From the NCBI RefSeq assembly GCF_002694385.1, contig NZ_NZMB01000021.1:119925-181604 (forward strand): 61,680 bases of DNA, written 5' to 3'. Below are positions 8,653-17,367 of the stretch, piece after piece. This DNA is from Sneathiella sp. (lineage in GTDB: Bacteria; Pseudomonadota; Alphaproteobacteria; Sneathiellales; Sneathiellaceae). Every line of letters begins with the position of its first letter. The stretch's first letter is position 1. Below the pieces are notes generated by a model. The model did no database searches, was not told the origin of the DNA, and saw only the letters and a list, made by a program, of their open reading frames with translations. The translations under genes were made by a program, and so were the position numbers.

Positions 8653-9846
8653 TTACTTAAGGCGTTCCTTAAGCTCTTCCGGGGCAACGCGCCCGACTTC
8701 CACGGCTTTGCCGTCCTTGACCTGCGTGATCATGACCGGGATCAGGATCTGCTGCGGCGAGCCATAGACATCCTTGCCGCCAAAGGCCGCCGGGCCATAG
8801 GAAGATTCAAAGATGATTGTCGGCAGGGTTTCCGCGACCTTTTTCGGGTCGATGCTGTCCGCCGTTTCAATCGCCTTCTTCAGCGCCATCACCGCATCAT
8901 AGCTTGAAATGGTGATGGCGTTCAGGGATTCGCCGACTTCTTTTACGGCGCCTTCATTCAGCGTGCGCTGGGCTTCGCTGGCGGAATCGCCCTGGAAGTC
9001 AGCCGACGCGCCGAGATAGGTGCCTTCCGCAGCCTGGCCCGCCATCTGGCTCAGCGTTCCGGCCGAGGTTCCGGGGGCGACAACCTTGATACCGTCCCAG
9101 CCGAGCACGTCCAGCGCCTTCATGATGGAGCCGACATCCGCAGGGGGAGAGGCGCCAAAGTCAACGGCATCGGGGTTGCTGTTGGCGATTTTCGTCGCGA
9201 TGGACTGGAATTCGGTCGTACCACGTTCATAGCGGTCCGTGGAAACCACTTCCACATCCAGGCTGTTCCAGGTTTCAATCGCCACCGGCTCGACTTCCTG
9301 ACCGGTCGCATCATTGGGGGTGATCATCGCGACCGTTTTGAGATCGGGATGCTGACCCTTGATGTAGCCGAAGAACGGGCCGAGGATTTCAAACGGGGTG
9401 TTCATCTGCGTGAAGGTCAGCGGATAGTCCGGTCCCTTGATGCTCTTGCCCCAGCCCGTGTTGAACAGCAGCACGCCCTGACGCTCGGAAAGGGCCTGTG
9501 TTGCGCGCACGGGGGCCGTGCCGATGCTGCCGACGATGAATTTGATATTTTCGCGGTTCAGCATGGTCTGCGCGGTCTTGGCGCCTTCGGCCGCGTTGTA
9601 TTTATTGTCATAGGCATGCAGCTCCAGCATATAGGTCTTGCCACCCGCCTTGATGCCGCCTTCGGAATTGACCTTTTCAACGGCCTGCTTCGCGGCATAT
9701 TCAAAGCCGAGACCCCAGGCCGCCGCCGCGCCCGACATCGGCGCCGACAGGCCGACCTTGAGGGTCTCGTCGGCGAGAGCCGTCTGTGCACTGAACAGGG
9801 CCAGCAACGCCCCGCCCGTAATGCCGATAATCTTCTTCATAGACAT
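8653..9846 (-). CDS. livK: Periplasmic substrate-binding protein of the Liv-type transporter
   Basis: A 397-residue periplasmic binding protein of the type I (Leu/Ile/Val) fold. A signal peptide covers about residues 1-25 (KK, a hydrophobic stretch, cleavage after TALA). The mature start LKVGLSAPMSGAAAAWG and the Y-containing region VEKVNSEGGIKAGGKTYMLEL are family hallmarks. It is the first gene of the transporter operon. The cargo cannot be read from sequence. Its place beside CoA-ligase and hydratase genes makes an aromatic or aliphatic acid as likely as an amino acid. There is no AAC-N4-GTT palindrome before it, so it may not belong to the TetR regulon. Confidence 0.88.
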   Translation of the reverse strand: MSMKKIIGITGGALLALFSAQTALADETLKVGLSAPMSGAAAAWGLGFEYAAKQAVEKVNSEGGIKAGGKTYMLELHAYDNKYNAAEGAKTAQTMLNRENIKFIVGSIGTAPVRATQALSERQGVLLFNTGWGKSIKGPDYPLTFTQMNTPFEILGPFFGYIKGQHPDLKTVAMITPNDATGQEVEPVAIETWNSLDVEVVSTDRYERGTTEFQSIATKIANSNPDAVDFGASPPADVGSIMKALDVLGWDGIKVVAPGTSAGTLSQMAGQAAEGTYLGASADFQGDSASEAQRTLNEGAVKEVGESLNAITISSYDAVMALKKAIETADSIDPKKVAETLPTIIFESSYGPAAFGGKDVYGSPQQILIPVMITQVKDGKAVEVGRVAPEELKERLK

Positions 9847-9921
9847 GATATTCTCCCTTGTTTTGGTTTCTGGTGCTCTGGTTTTTTTATTGTTTTTTAC
9901 TGATGTAATGCGCCCCTGATA

Positions 9922-10713
9922 TTACAGGTTCGCCGGTATCCCCCCCGAAACAGGCAGCGACACGCCTGTAATGAAATCTGAATCCGGGCCGACAAGAAAA
10001 CTGACGGCGGCGGCAATATCTTCCGGGCGGCCCAGCCGTTTCAGCAGCGACCGCTCGGTATAGTCCGCGACCAGATTCGGGGCGGCATTGTTGATGACGG
10101 AGGTCTGAATCAGCCCCGGCACGATGCAGTTGACCCGCACAGAGGGGGCGAGTTCGATTGCCAGCGAACGGCTGAGGGACGAGACCGCGGCCTTCGCCGC
10201 CGCATATTCCGGCTGATCGCCGTCGCCCGCGAAGGTGACGGAGGAAATATTGACAATCGCGCCTTTCTTTTGCGCGATCATGCCCGGCGCCGTCGCCTGC
10301 ACCATCCAGAACAGCGGTTTCAGGTTAAGCTCGAACGTGGTGTCGAAGCGTTCCTCGCTCATCCCCAGAATGGGGGTCACCAGCTCGCCGCCGCGGATGC
10401 CGCCCACGACATTGACCAGAATGGAGACCGGTCCGAGGGCCCTCACAATCTCGGCGATGGCGGCGTTGGTTTCCTGCTCATCCGTGGCGTTGGCCCGCGC
10501 GGTGTAGATTTTGGCGTCCGGATGGCGGGCCTGGATATCGTCGGCAACGGCAGTGACGCGCCGTCCCGAAATGTCAATCAGGCCGACAGACGCGCCGTCC
10601 GCCGCCAGCCGTTCGGCAATCGCGGCGCCCATCGGGCCGCCCGCGCCGCTGACCAGCGCGACGGCACCCGCCAGCGGATGGGCGCGATTTGCGGCGGATT
10701 TTTCTTGTGTCAT
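9922..10713 (-). CDS. Short-chain dehydrogenase/reductase (SDR), FabG-like
   Basis: A 263-residue classical SDR. The cofactor turn is VSGAGGPMGAAIAERL (GxxxGxG-type with a Pro insertion). NVVGG stands where most classical SDRs have NNAG. The catalytic Ser is in IVNISSVTF and the Tyr-Lys pair in PEYAAAKAAVSSL. The C-terminal VPGLIQT and TGVSLPVSGG are also typical. Such enzymes oxidise or reduce 3-hydroxyacyl or other secondary alcohols with NAD(P)H. The ATG overlaps the stop of the upstream ligase gene (TAATG), so it is translationally coupled and likely acts on the ligase product. Confidence 0.85.
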   Translation of the reverse strand: MTQEKSAANRAHPLAGAVALVSGAGGPMGAAIAERLAADGASVGLIDISGRRVTAVADDIQARHPDAKIYTARANATDEQETNAAIAEIVRALGPVSILVNVVGGIRGGELVTPILGMSEERFDTTFELNLKPLFWMVQATAPGMIAQKKGAIVNISSVTFAGDGDQPEYAAAKAAVSSLSRSLAIELAPSVRVNCIVPGLIQTSVINNAAPNLVADYTERSLLKRLGRPEDIAAAVSFLVGPDSDFITGVSLPVSGGIPANL

Positions 10714-12263
10714 TATTGAACCTCTTTCAATTTTCCCTGGCCTTCTGTGTGCCAGTCCCGAAGGGTGCGCTTCAAAATCTTGTTGGACGGGCCGAGCGGC
10801 ATTTCGTCAACGGTGTAGACGCGGCGCGGCGATTTGTAGGCGGAAAGATTCTTGCGGCAATAGGCAATGATTTCCGCCGCATCCAGCGTGTGCCCGGCGT
10901 GCGGAATGACGACGGCCACGGGAATTTCGCTCTTGTCCTTGTCCGGCAGGCCGATGACGGCGCAGATGCGGATATCGGGATGCTGATACAGCAGATCCTC
11001 GACCTCCAGCGGATAAATATTGTAGCCGCCGGAGATGATGACATCCTTTTTCCGGTCGACAATAAACAGATAGCCGTCGTCATCGAGATAGCCAAGATCG
11101 CCGCTGAGCCAGCCGTCAGGGGTGAAGCTGGCGGCCGTGGTCTCCGCATCGCCCCAGTAGCCCGCGCCGATGGTGTCGCCGGAAATGCGCACTTCGCCAA
11201 TCTCGCCGCGCGGCAGTTCCACGCCGTCGTCATTGACAATGCTGATGCGGGAGCCGCCAATCGGCACCCCGGCGGAGCCGCGCTTGCGCACGCCAAACTG
11301 GGGTTCGCCCGTCACATAGCCGGTGCTTTCCGTCGCGCCATAGATTTGCAAGAGCGGCACGCCCATCTTCTCCTCGAACTGCTGCATGACATTCGGCGCG
11401 ACCGGCGATCCGCCCGTCACGCAGGTTTTCAGCGAGGAAAGATCATGCTTTTCGGGATCGAAATCGCGCAGCAGATACAGGAACATGGTCGGCGATCCGG
11501 CGAGATAGGTCACCTTCTCGCGGGTGATCGTCTCCAGCACGGCCTCGGTATCCCAGCGTTCCATCTGGATCATTTTCGCGCCGGAAAAGATCGCCCCGTT
11601 CATCATGCAGGTGGCGCCGAAATTGTTGAACAGCGGCAGCGCGCAGAGGAAGACTTCCTTGCCCCACAGCAGCCCGCCATGCACCGCCATGTCGCGCAGC
11701 GTCGTATACTGGCTGAGCTGCGTCTGCGTTGCGCCCTTGGGCTCCCCCGTGGTGCCGGAGGTGAAAAACAGCGCGACGATATCGTCGGCCTTGAAATCCG
11801 GGGTCGGGCAGCTCGTGTCGGCGGCGGCAATCAGGGCGTCCACATCAATGGCGCCGTCCGCCGCGCCGCCGGTGACAAAGATCGTTTCCAGCTTGCCGGT
11901 GATCTCCCGCACCTCACGGGCGTAGGGCAGGGTCTCGGCATTGGTCAGGATCATTTTCATGTCCGTGCGCGTCACGGTGGCTTTCACCTCATGCACGCGG
12001 TTCATGCCGCTGATGGGATTGGCGATGGCGCCGATTTTCTGGCACGCCCAGTAGCCGACGGCCATTTCCGGGCAGCTTGGCAGATACAGCCCGATCACGT
12101 CGCCGGCCCTGGCGCCCTTCGCCTTGAACACATTGGCAAGCTGCGCGACTTTCGCGTCAAACTCCGCAAAGGTCAGCGTCCGCCCTTCGAAGCGGATGAA
12201 AATCTGGTTCCCAACAAGGCGCGACGTATTTTCCAGACATTGCGCCAACGACGTAACTGTCAC
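10713..12263 (-). CDS. Acyl-CoA synthetase (class I AMP-forming ligase)
   Basis: A 516-residue adenylate-forming ligase. Motifs: FFTSGTTGEPKGATQTQ (phosphate-binding loop), YGATESTGY (acyl pocket), GYWGDAETT, SGDLGYLDDDGYLFIVDRKKD, SGGYNIYPLEVE, and the C-terminal PLGPSNKILKRTLRDW with the catalytic lysine. It couples a carboxylic acid to CoA at the cost of ATP. The acid is unknown. It is the first gene of a two-gene unit with the SDR. An operator-like palindrome lies about 95 bases upstream at 12359. Confidence 0.88.
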   Translation of the reverse strand: MTVTSLAQCLENTSRLVGNQIFIRFEGRTLTFAEFDAKVAQLANVFKAKGARAGDVIGLYLPSCPEMAVGYWACQKIGAIANPISGMNRVHEVKATVTRTDMKMILTNAETLPYAREVREITGKLETIFVTGGAADGAIDVDALIAAADTSCPTPDFKADDIVALFFTSGTTGEPKGATQTQLSQYTTLRDMAVHGGLLWGKEVFLCALPLFNNFGATCMMNGAIFSGAKMIQMERWDTEAVLETITREKVTYLAGSPTMFLYLLRDFDPEKHDLSSLKTCVTGGSPVAPNVMQQFEEKMGVPLLQIYGATESTGYVTGEPQFGVRKRGSAGVPIGGSRISIVNDDGVELPRGEIGEVRISGDTIGAGYWGDAETTAASFTPDGWLSGDLGYLDDDGYLFIVDRKKDVIISGGYNIYPLEVEDLLYQHPDIRICAVIGLPDKDKSEIPVAVVIPHAGHTLDAAEIIAYCRKNLSAYKSPRRVYTVDEMPLGPSNKILKRTLRDWHTEGQGKLKEVQ

Positions 12264-12358
12264 TTAACAATCCTCCCGTTTATCCCGATATTGACGCATC
12301 AGGAAGCGCTTATTTTTTGGTTAGTCTATGCACAAGGGCAAAGGTCAGTCAATGCTTT

Positions 12359-12372
12359 TGAACATTTGTTAG
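12359..12372. promoter_or_regulatory. Operator-like palindrome (site A) before the ligase-SDR operon
   Basis: TGAACATTTGTTAG carries the AAC-N4-GTT core shared with three other sites in this cluster. It lies 96 bases upstream of the ligase start. It is proposed as a binding site of the double-TetR protein encoded next door. This is inferred from shared sequence and placement. Confidence 0.55.
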
Positions 12373-12615
12373 TTTTTTTGCCGGAAGGTCGCAAAGGGTG
12401 ACCTATCTTCCCGTTTGACAAGGCGTTTTGGGGATTTGGCCTGGTCTCTGACCCCCGCGCGATAATGGGAATGACGGCATTACGCGTATTCCGTTTGTTC
12501 TCTTGGGCGGCGCTTCGATTTCCCGCGCCCGGGTGAGGACGGGCGGCGGGTATTGGCGGCGACGGCGAGGGCGCAAGGGCGGCGGTGGAACCGGCGGCGG
12601 ATGAGAGGGGGCGGC

Positions 12616-13932
12616 TTACGCGTCCGCCGTTTCGTCCCGCGCGATGCCGTTCAGCAGCAGGGTCTGTTGCAGGGCGATCATTTCCGGAAGGGTGTAGAAG
12701 CCCTCCGCGCCGCCCTTTTCCGGATCGAACCATTCGACGGTCCAGTTCAGCGCGCCGATCAGGAACAGCCGCAGGGGGACGACCTTGAAATCGCTGCGGA
12801 TGACGTGCTTGCCTTGCGCATTTTTCAGGCAGTGGTCCCAGGCGGCGGCGTATTTCTGCCGAACCGGCCGATGCCGCTCGCGGATCTCCTGCGGCAGTTG
12901 CCCATACATGCGGATATTGGCGGAGGTGAATTCGCTGCGCGCGAACAGCACCCGCATATGCGCATTGATGGCGGCGGCGAGCTGCGCCCCGGTGTCGCCA
13001 TAGCGCGCCTGATCATAGAGGATCTGCGACACCCCGTCGGCCATTTCGCGCAATCCCCGGTCAAGGACCTCATCGAGCAGGTTTTCCTTGGAGGTGAAAT
13101 GATAATAGATGCTGCCCGCCTCCATCTCTGCCTCGGCCGCGATGCGGCGCAATGTCGAGGCGCTGTAGCCATGGGCGCGCATCACCCGCGCGGCGGAAGA
13201 GAGGATATGCAGCCGCGTCTTCGCCACCTTGCTGTCCTCCTCCAGCAGCAGCGCCGCCTCGGGAAAGTCCAGATCCTCCGCCGGGAAGGGATGCTGGCTG
13301 GTCTTCACCAGCATGCCGTCGAGGATCAGCTTGGCCGCGCTTTCGGACAGCACGCTGACCGGATAATGCGAGGCGTTGAACCATTCCCCCATCCAGTTGA
13401 GCGCGCCGAGCAGGAAATGCCGCAGCGGCACAACGCGGATATCGGTGCGGATATCCCCCTCTCTAAGCGCCTTGGCGAGCAGGTCCTCCCACAGCCGCGC
13501 ATAGCGCATGCGCAAGGGGCGGTGCCGCTCGCGCATATGCAGGGGCAGCATGGAGAAGTTGCGGATATTGGCGGAGGTGAAGTCATTCTTGCGCAGCAGA
13601 TAGGCGAGATGGCAGCCGACCATCGCGCCAAAAGTCTCGCGAAAGCCGCAGCCCCGCGCCGCGCATTCCTCCCCCGCCGCCTGCACGGCGTCATGGAGCT
13701 GACGCAGGCCGAGGGTGAGAACCTCGTCGAAAATCTCTTCTTTCGAGGCGAAATGATAGTAGATGCTGCCCGCTTCGACCCCGGCGGCGTCGGCAATCCG
13801 GCGCAGGGTGGACGGGCCATAGCCGGACATCCGGAATTGTTTCGCCGCCGCCGACAAAATCGTAAAGTGGGTCCTGTCCGATTTCTTCGCCGCCGCCGCC
13901 GTGGGCAGCCGTATGTCCGGATTTACATTCAT
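12616..13932 (-). CDS. Tandem (single-chain) double TetR-family repressor
   Basis: This 438-residue protein holds two full TetR units, while a typical member is about 200 residues. Unit 1 has its HTH at about residues 22-68 (STLRRIADAAGVEAGSIYYH) and unit 2 at about 238-286 (STLRRIAAEAEMEAGSIYYH). The ligand-domain halves also repeat: FTSANIR at 118 and again in unit 2, RERHRP, and VVPLR-(H/L)-FL-(L/I)-GALNW. So the gene arose by tandem duplication without loss of either HTH. It could bind a palindrome as one chain, or two sites as a dimer. HTH and ligand-domain style resemble the KstR2/FadR-type acyl-CoA-responsive repressors, so an acyl-CoA ligand is likely. It stands between the two arms of the catabolic cluster, and palindromes lie before the arms and before itself. 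Confidence 0.88.
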   Translation of the reverse strand: MNVNPDIRLPTAAAAKKSDRTHFTILSAAAKQFRMSGYGPSTLRRIADAAGVEAGSIYYHFASKEEIFDEVLTLGLRQLHDAVQAAGEECAARGCGFRETFGAMVGCHLAYLLRKNDFTSANIRNFSMLPLHMRERHRPLRMRYARLWEDLLAKALREGDIRTDIRVVPLRHFLLGALNWMGEWFNASHYPVSVLSESAAKLILDGMLVKTSQHPFPAEDLDFPEAALLLEEDSKVAKTRLHILSSAARVMRAHGYSASTLRRIAAEAEMEAGSIYYHFTSKENLLDEVLDRGLREMADGVSQILYDQARYGDTGAQLAAAINAHMRVLFARSEFTSANIRMYGQLPQEIRERHRPVRQKYAAAWDHCLKNAQGKHVIRSDFKVVPLRLFLIGALNWTVEWFDPEKGGAEGFYTLPEMIALQQTLLLNGIARDETADA

Positions 13933-13975
13933 GGCTTTTAATTCCTTCTCGACGGTGGATTGTCAAGCGAGGTAA

Positions 13976-13993
13976 TTCGAACATTTGTTTGAA
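13976..13993. promoter_or_regulatory. Operator-like palindrome (site B) before the double-TetR gene
   Basis: TTCGAACATTTGTTTGAA is an 18-base near-perfect palindrome (one mismatched pair). It lies 44 bases upstream of the double-TetR start and shares the ten bases AACATTTGTT with site A. Its position suggests autoregulation. Confidence 0.6.
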
Positions 13994-14484
13994 TTTAACA
14001 GGTAATCAGGCGGAATTCAATAATGACGGGTATGAAAAACCGCGAAAAGACGTGGCAGACGATAGGAAAGTGAGGCGAAACCGGCCGCCATCACCGCATC
14101 GGGCGTGGCAAAAGCTGATCTTTTGCGCCCTCGCGGGGCGCGGGCGCTTGGCGCGGCGTCCCTGTGAGACGATCCCCTAAGCCCCTTATATATATGCGAA
14201 AAAGTCGCAGGAGACGGCGTATTTATGCCGCAGATCGCGGGGCTTCCCGGCGGGCGGCCCCTGACTGGGGGAGACGGACCCCGCCGCCGCCGGTCTTCTG
14301 GCCGGGGAACGAACCGGGGCATGCGGAAAGTGCCCGTGATTCGGATGCGGCGGCGCGGCCGCGACGGCGGCGCCTGAATCTCTAGGCTGCGTTGTATTTA
14401 CCCCCTGTTTTCCCGCCCGGAGGGGCGCGGCGACGGCAGGGATCCGCCCCTGCTTCGCGGGGCGGCTATTTGCCTTGTCATGCT
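13994..14484. other. Long intergenic stretch without a supported gene
   Basis: About 490 bases of very GC-rich DNA between site B and site C. Open frames here are arginine/proline-rich, have no recognisable motif and no credible ribosome site. I see no RNA gene. Confidence 0.5.
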
Positions 14485-14502
14485 TTCTAACGTAAGTTAG
14501 AA
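14485..14502. promoter_or_regulatory. Operator-like perfect palindrome (site C) upstream of the PaaK-like operon
   Basis: TTCTAACGTAAGTTAGAA has two 7-base arms pairing perfectly around GTAA. It has the same AAC-N4-GTT core and CTAA/TTAG flanks as site D. It lies 316 bases before the PaaK-like start, so the promoter is probably near it and the leader is long. Confidence 0.6.
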
Positions 14503-14817
14503 TTTATTTATATCAGGGATCTGGCGACACGGAACACCGGGTAAGACGGGGTTCTGCGGTCCGGCGTCCGGGGCGCAGCGGGCATCCGCCAGAGGGGCGC
14601 ACTTGTCCGGGAGGGGACGCGGCGTCCGTGGCCTGTAACGGGAAATTATCTGCGGCACGGCCGCAATCAGGGAGGTGACGGTCCGGCGCATCGGATTTTC
14701 AGGCAGAAACGACACAGACACTTCAATCCCGCCGCATGATCGAGACAGGGCATGGCCCGCTCCGTCAGGGCGTCGGGGACACTCAGCAACTCCAGCGATG
14801 CAAAAAAAGGAAAAATA

Positions 14818-16230
14818 ATGTCTTCCAGGGAATATAATATGCAATACCGGCGCGCCGACGCCGCCAACAAAAAAGACGCCGCCTGCTGGCACCCCGTCGA
14901 GGTGATGCCGCTGGACGAGATTAAAAAGCTGCAGGAAGAGAAGCTGGTCCGGCAGATGGCCTATCTCAAGGAACGCTCCCCCTTTTACCAGAAGAAATTT
15001 GCCGACGCGGGGGTCTCGTTCGACGATATTCGCACGGTTGAGGATTTGCAGAAGCTGCCCTTCACCTATAAGACGGAAATCCGCGAAAGTCTCGGCGCAA
15101 AGCCGCCTTTCGGATTGCATCTGGCCGCCGACCGCAAGGATATTGTGCAGATGCAGGCCTCCTCGGGCACCACGGGCAGCCCGTCCTATGTCGCCCTGAC
15201 GGAGAATGACGCGGAAATGTGGCATGAGATGAATGCGCGCAGTTTCTTCGCCGCCGGCATCCGGCCGGGCGATATGTCGCTGCATGCCTTCGCGATGGCC
15301 AAGGGCTTCGTCGGCGGCCTGCCGATTGCCCAGTCGATGCAGTATATGGGCGTTATCGATATCCCCATCGGCGCGGATGGCGGGGCGGACCGGCTGCTGC
15401 GCGCGGCGGCGGATTTGCGGCCCCGCGTCCTTGCTGGCGCGCCGAATTTTACCATGTATCTTGCGGAAAAGGCCCCGGAAATCGTCGGCGTTGAGGCCAG
15501 CAGCCTTGGCGTCGAGGTGGTCCTTGTCGGCGGGGAGCCGGGCGGCGGCATTCCGGCCATCCGCCAGAAAATCGAAAAGCTGTGGGGCGCGAAATGCTGT
15601 GAAATGCTCGGCGGCACCGATATCGCCGTCGCCTATTGGGGCGAATGCCAGGAACAGTCCGGCATGCATATGGTCGGCATGGATTACATCATCACCGAGC
15701 TGCTGGACCCGGCGACGGAGAAGGTCATTCCCTTCACCGATGGCGCGGAAGGGGAGCTTGTCTATACCGCCATCGGGCGGGAGGCGAACCCGCTGGTCCG
15801 CTTCCGCTCCGGCGATCATGTGGAGGTGCTGGGCACAACTTGCGCCTGCGGCCGGACGGGCCCGAAAGTCCGCTGCATCGGCCGCACGGATGACATGCTG
15901 ATCATTCGCGGCGCGAATGTGTTCCCCTCCGCCATTCAAAGCGTCATCACCAATATGGTGCCGGAGACCAACGGCGTCATGCGCGTGCTGGCGGATTTTG
16001 AAGGCCATACCTCGCAGGGGGCGCTGAAAGTGATTGTCGAGCGGGGGCGGGACCGGCCCGCGGATCAGGACGCGGCGCTCAAAAAGTCGATCGAGACGCA
16101 TTTGCACAACTCCCTCGCCTTCAGGGCCGATGTGCGCATCGTCGATGCCGATACGTTCGAGAAGCCGGGCGCGGTCAAGGTCGCGCTTACCCTGCGGGAA
16201 TATCCGGACCTGCCGGATGCGCCGAAATGA
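14818..16230 (+). CDS. Phenylacetate-CoA ligase-like (PaaK family) adenylate-forming enzyme
   Basis: A 470-residue PaaK-family ligase when started at ATG 14818 (AAGG seven bases upstream). The frame extends to 14752, but without a better ribosome site. Motifs: ERSPFYQKKFADAGV near the N-terminus, QASSGTTGSPSYVAL (ATP-loop), MLGGTDIA, a metal-type cluster CACGRTGPKVRCIGR, and GRTDDMLIIRGANVFPSAI at the hinge. The family activates phenylacetate or other aromatic acids to CoA thioesters. True paa genes (paaABCDE) are absent nearby, so the substrate may be another cyclic acid. An SDR gene follows 42 bases downstream. Confidence 0.82.
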   Translation: MSSREYNMQYRRADAANKKDAACWHPVEVMPLDEIKKLQEEKLVRQMAYLKERSPFYQKKFADAGVSFDDIRTVEDLQKLPFTYKTEIRESLGAKPPFGLHLAADRKDIVQMQASSGTTGSPSYVALTENDAEMWHEMNARSFFAAGIRPGDMSLHAFAMAKGFVGGLPIAQSMQYMGVIDIPIGADGGADRLLRAAADLRPRVLAGAPNFTMYLAEKAPEIVGVEASSLGVEVVLVGGEPGGGIPAIRQKIEKLWGAKCCEMLGGTDIAVAYWGECQEQSGMHMVGMDYIITELLDPATEKVIPFTDGAEGELVYTAIGREANPLVRFRSGDHVEVLGTTCACGRTGPKVRCIGRTDDMLIIRGANVFPSAIQSVITNMVPETNGVMRVLADFEGHTSQGALKVIVERGRDRPADQDAALKKSIETHLHNSLAFRADVRIVDADTFEKPGAVKVALTLREYPDLPDAPK

Positions 16231-16272
16231 TCGCCATCATCCCGCAGAATTTACAAAACAGAGGGTAGGAAA

Positions 16273-17058
16273 ATGGATCTGGGACTTAAGGGAAAGCGGG
16301 TGCTGATCACCGGCGCATCGCAGGGCATTGGCGAAGGGCTGGCGGAGGTGTTCGCCGAAGAGGGCGCGAACCTCTTCCTCGTCGCCCGGCAGGAAGACCG
16401 GCTGAAGGAAATCGCCAAACGCATGAGCGAGACGCATGGCGTCACGGCGGACTATTTCCCCGCCGATTTCACGAAAAAAGGCGATATCGACAAGGTGCAT
16501 GCGGCGGCGGGCGATATCGACATTCTCGTCAATAACGCGGGCGCCATTCCGGGCGGCGATATCTGGACGGTCGGGGCCGATGACTGGCGGCCGGGCTGGG
16601 ATGTCAAGGTGATGGGCTATATCGACATGACGCGGCTGTTCTATGCCAGCATGAAAAAACGCGGCCATGGCGTGATCCTCAACAATATCGGCAATGGCGG
16701 GGAGAATTTCGATTTCCGCTATATTGCGGGCACCACGGGCAATGCGGCGCTGATGGCCTTTACGAAGGCCATGGGCGGGCACAGTCTGAAGGATAATATC
16801 CGCGTGGTCGGCGTCAATCCGGGGCCGGTCGCCACCACCCGCATCGACAAGATCATGAAAGCCCGCGCCAAAGAACGCTGGGGCGATGAAAGCCGCTATG
16901 GCGAACTGCTCGCCAATTATCCGCTCGGGCGGGCGGCGAAAGTGCGCGAGATTGCCGATCTGTTCGCCTTCCTCGCGTCCGACCGGTCCAGCTATACCTC
17001 GGGCGTGATCTTCACCGTCGATGGCGGCATCACCTCGGATATGTCCATCGGCGGATAA
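16273..17058 (+). CDS. Atypical short-chain dehydrogenase/reductase without the YxxxK pair
   Basis: A 261-residue SDR. The cofactor site is canonical (ITGASQGIGEGLA), as are the NNAG motif (LVNNAGAIPGG), NPGPVAT and the C-terminal TSGVIFTVDGG. At the place where SDRs carry YxxxK the sequence reads YIAGTTGNAALMAF, so Tyr is kept but Lys is not four residues on. The serine region reads LNNIGNGGENF. This subtype is seen near other CoA-ester pathways, and its reaction may differ from simple alcohol oxidation. It is co-transcribed with the PaaK-like ligase and probably handles the ligase product. Confidence 0.8.
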   Translation: MDLGLKGKRVLITGASQGIGEGLAEVFAEEGANLFLVARQEDRLKEIAKRMSETHGVTADYFPADFTKKGDIDKVHAAAGDIDILVNNAGAIPGGDIWTVGADDWRPGWDVKVMGYIDMTRLFYASMKKRGHGVILNNIGNGGENFDFRYIAGTTGNAALMAFTKAMGGHSLKDNIRVVGVNPGPVATTRIDKIMKARAKERWGDESRYGELLANYPLGRAAKVREIADLFAFLASDRSSYTSGVIFTVDGGITSDMSIGG

Positions 17059-17164
17059 GGCCGCGGCCACGCCATTCACGGGCCGGGCGCGGGGCAATCC
17101 GGGCGCGGTTCGTGCGCTGCCGCCGTATGTTCCGGATTGACAGCCGGGGCGGGGGCGCAGTAAT

Positions 17165-17178
17165 CTAACAATTGTTAG
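17165..17178. promoter_or_regulatory. Operator-like perfect palindrome (site D) upstream of the hydratase gene
   Basis: CTAACAATTGTTAG is a perfect 14-base palindrome in the 309-base gap between the SDR and the enoyl-CoA hydratase gene, 189 bases before its ATG. It shares the AAC-N4-GTT core with sites A-C. The rest of the gap shows no gene. Confidence 0.6.
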
Positions 17179-17367
17179 GAAATCGTCTGAAGCAATAACA
17201 GGACCTGACGCCGGGAGTATTCAACTTGACGAAAAGCTTGCCATGAAGGGAAGGCGCGCCCCGGGGAAACCCGCCGCGCTGCCGGGTTCCGGACACTCCC
17301 TCCAAATCATCCCTGTTCACCTGTGTCATCGGTAATGGTGGCCCGATAGAAAAGAAAGAAACATGAA

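Noticed and set aside
14017-14322. Arginine/proline-rich frame between sites B and C
   Set aside because: It is what GC-rich noncoding DNA produces. No start signal and no similarity to known proteins were seen.
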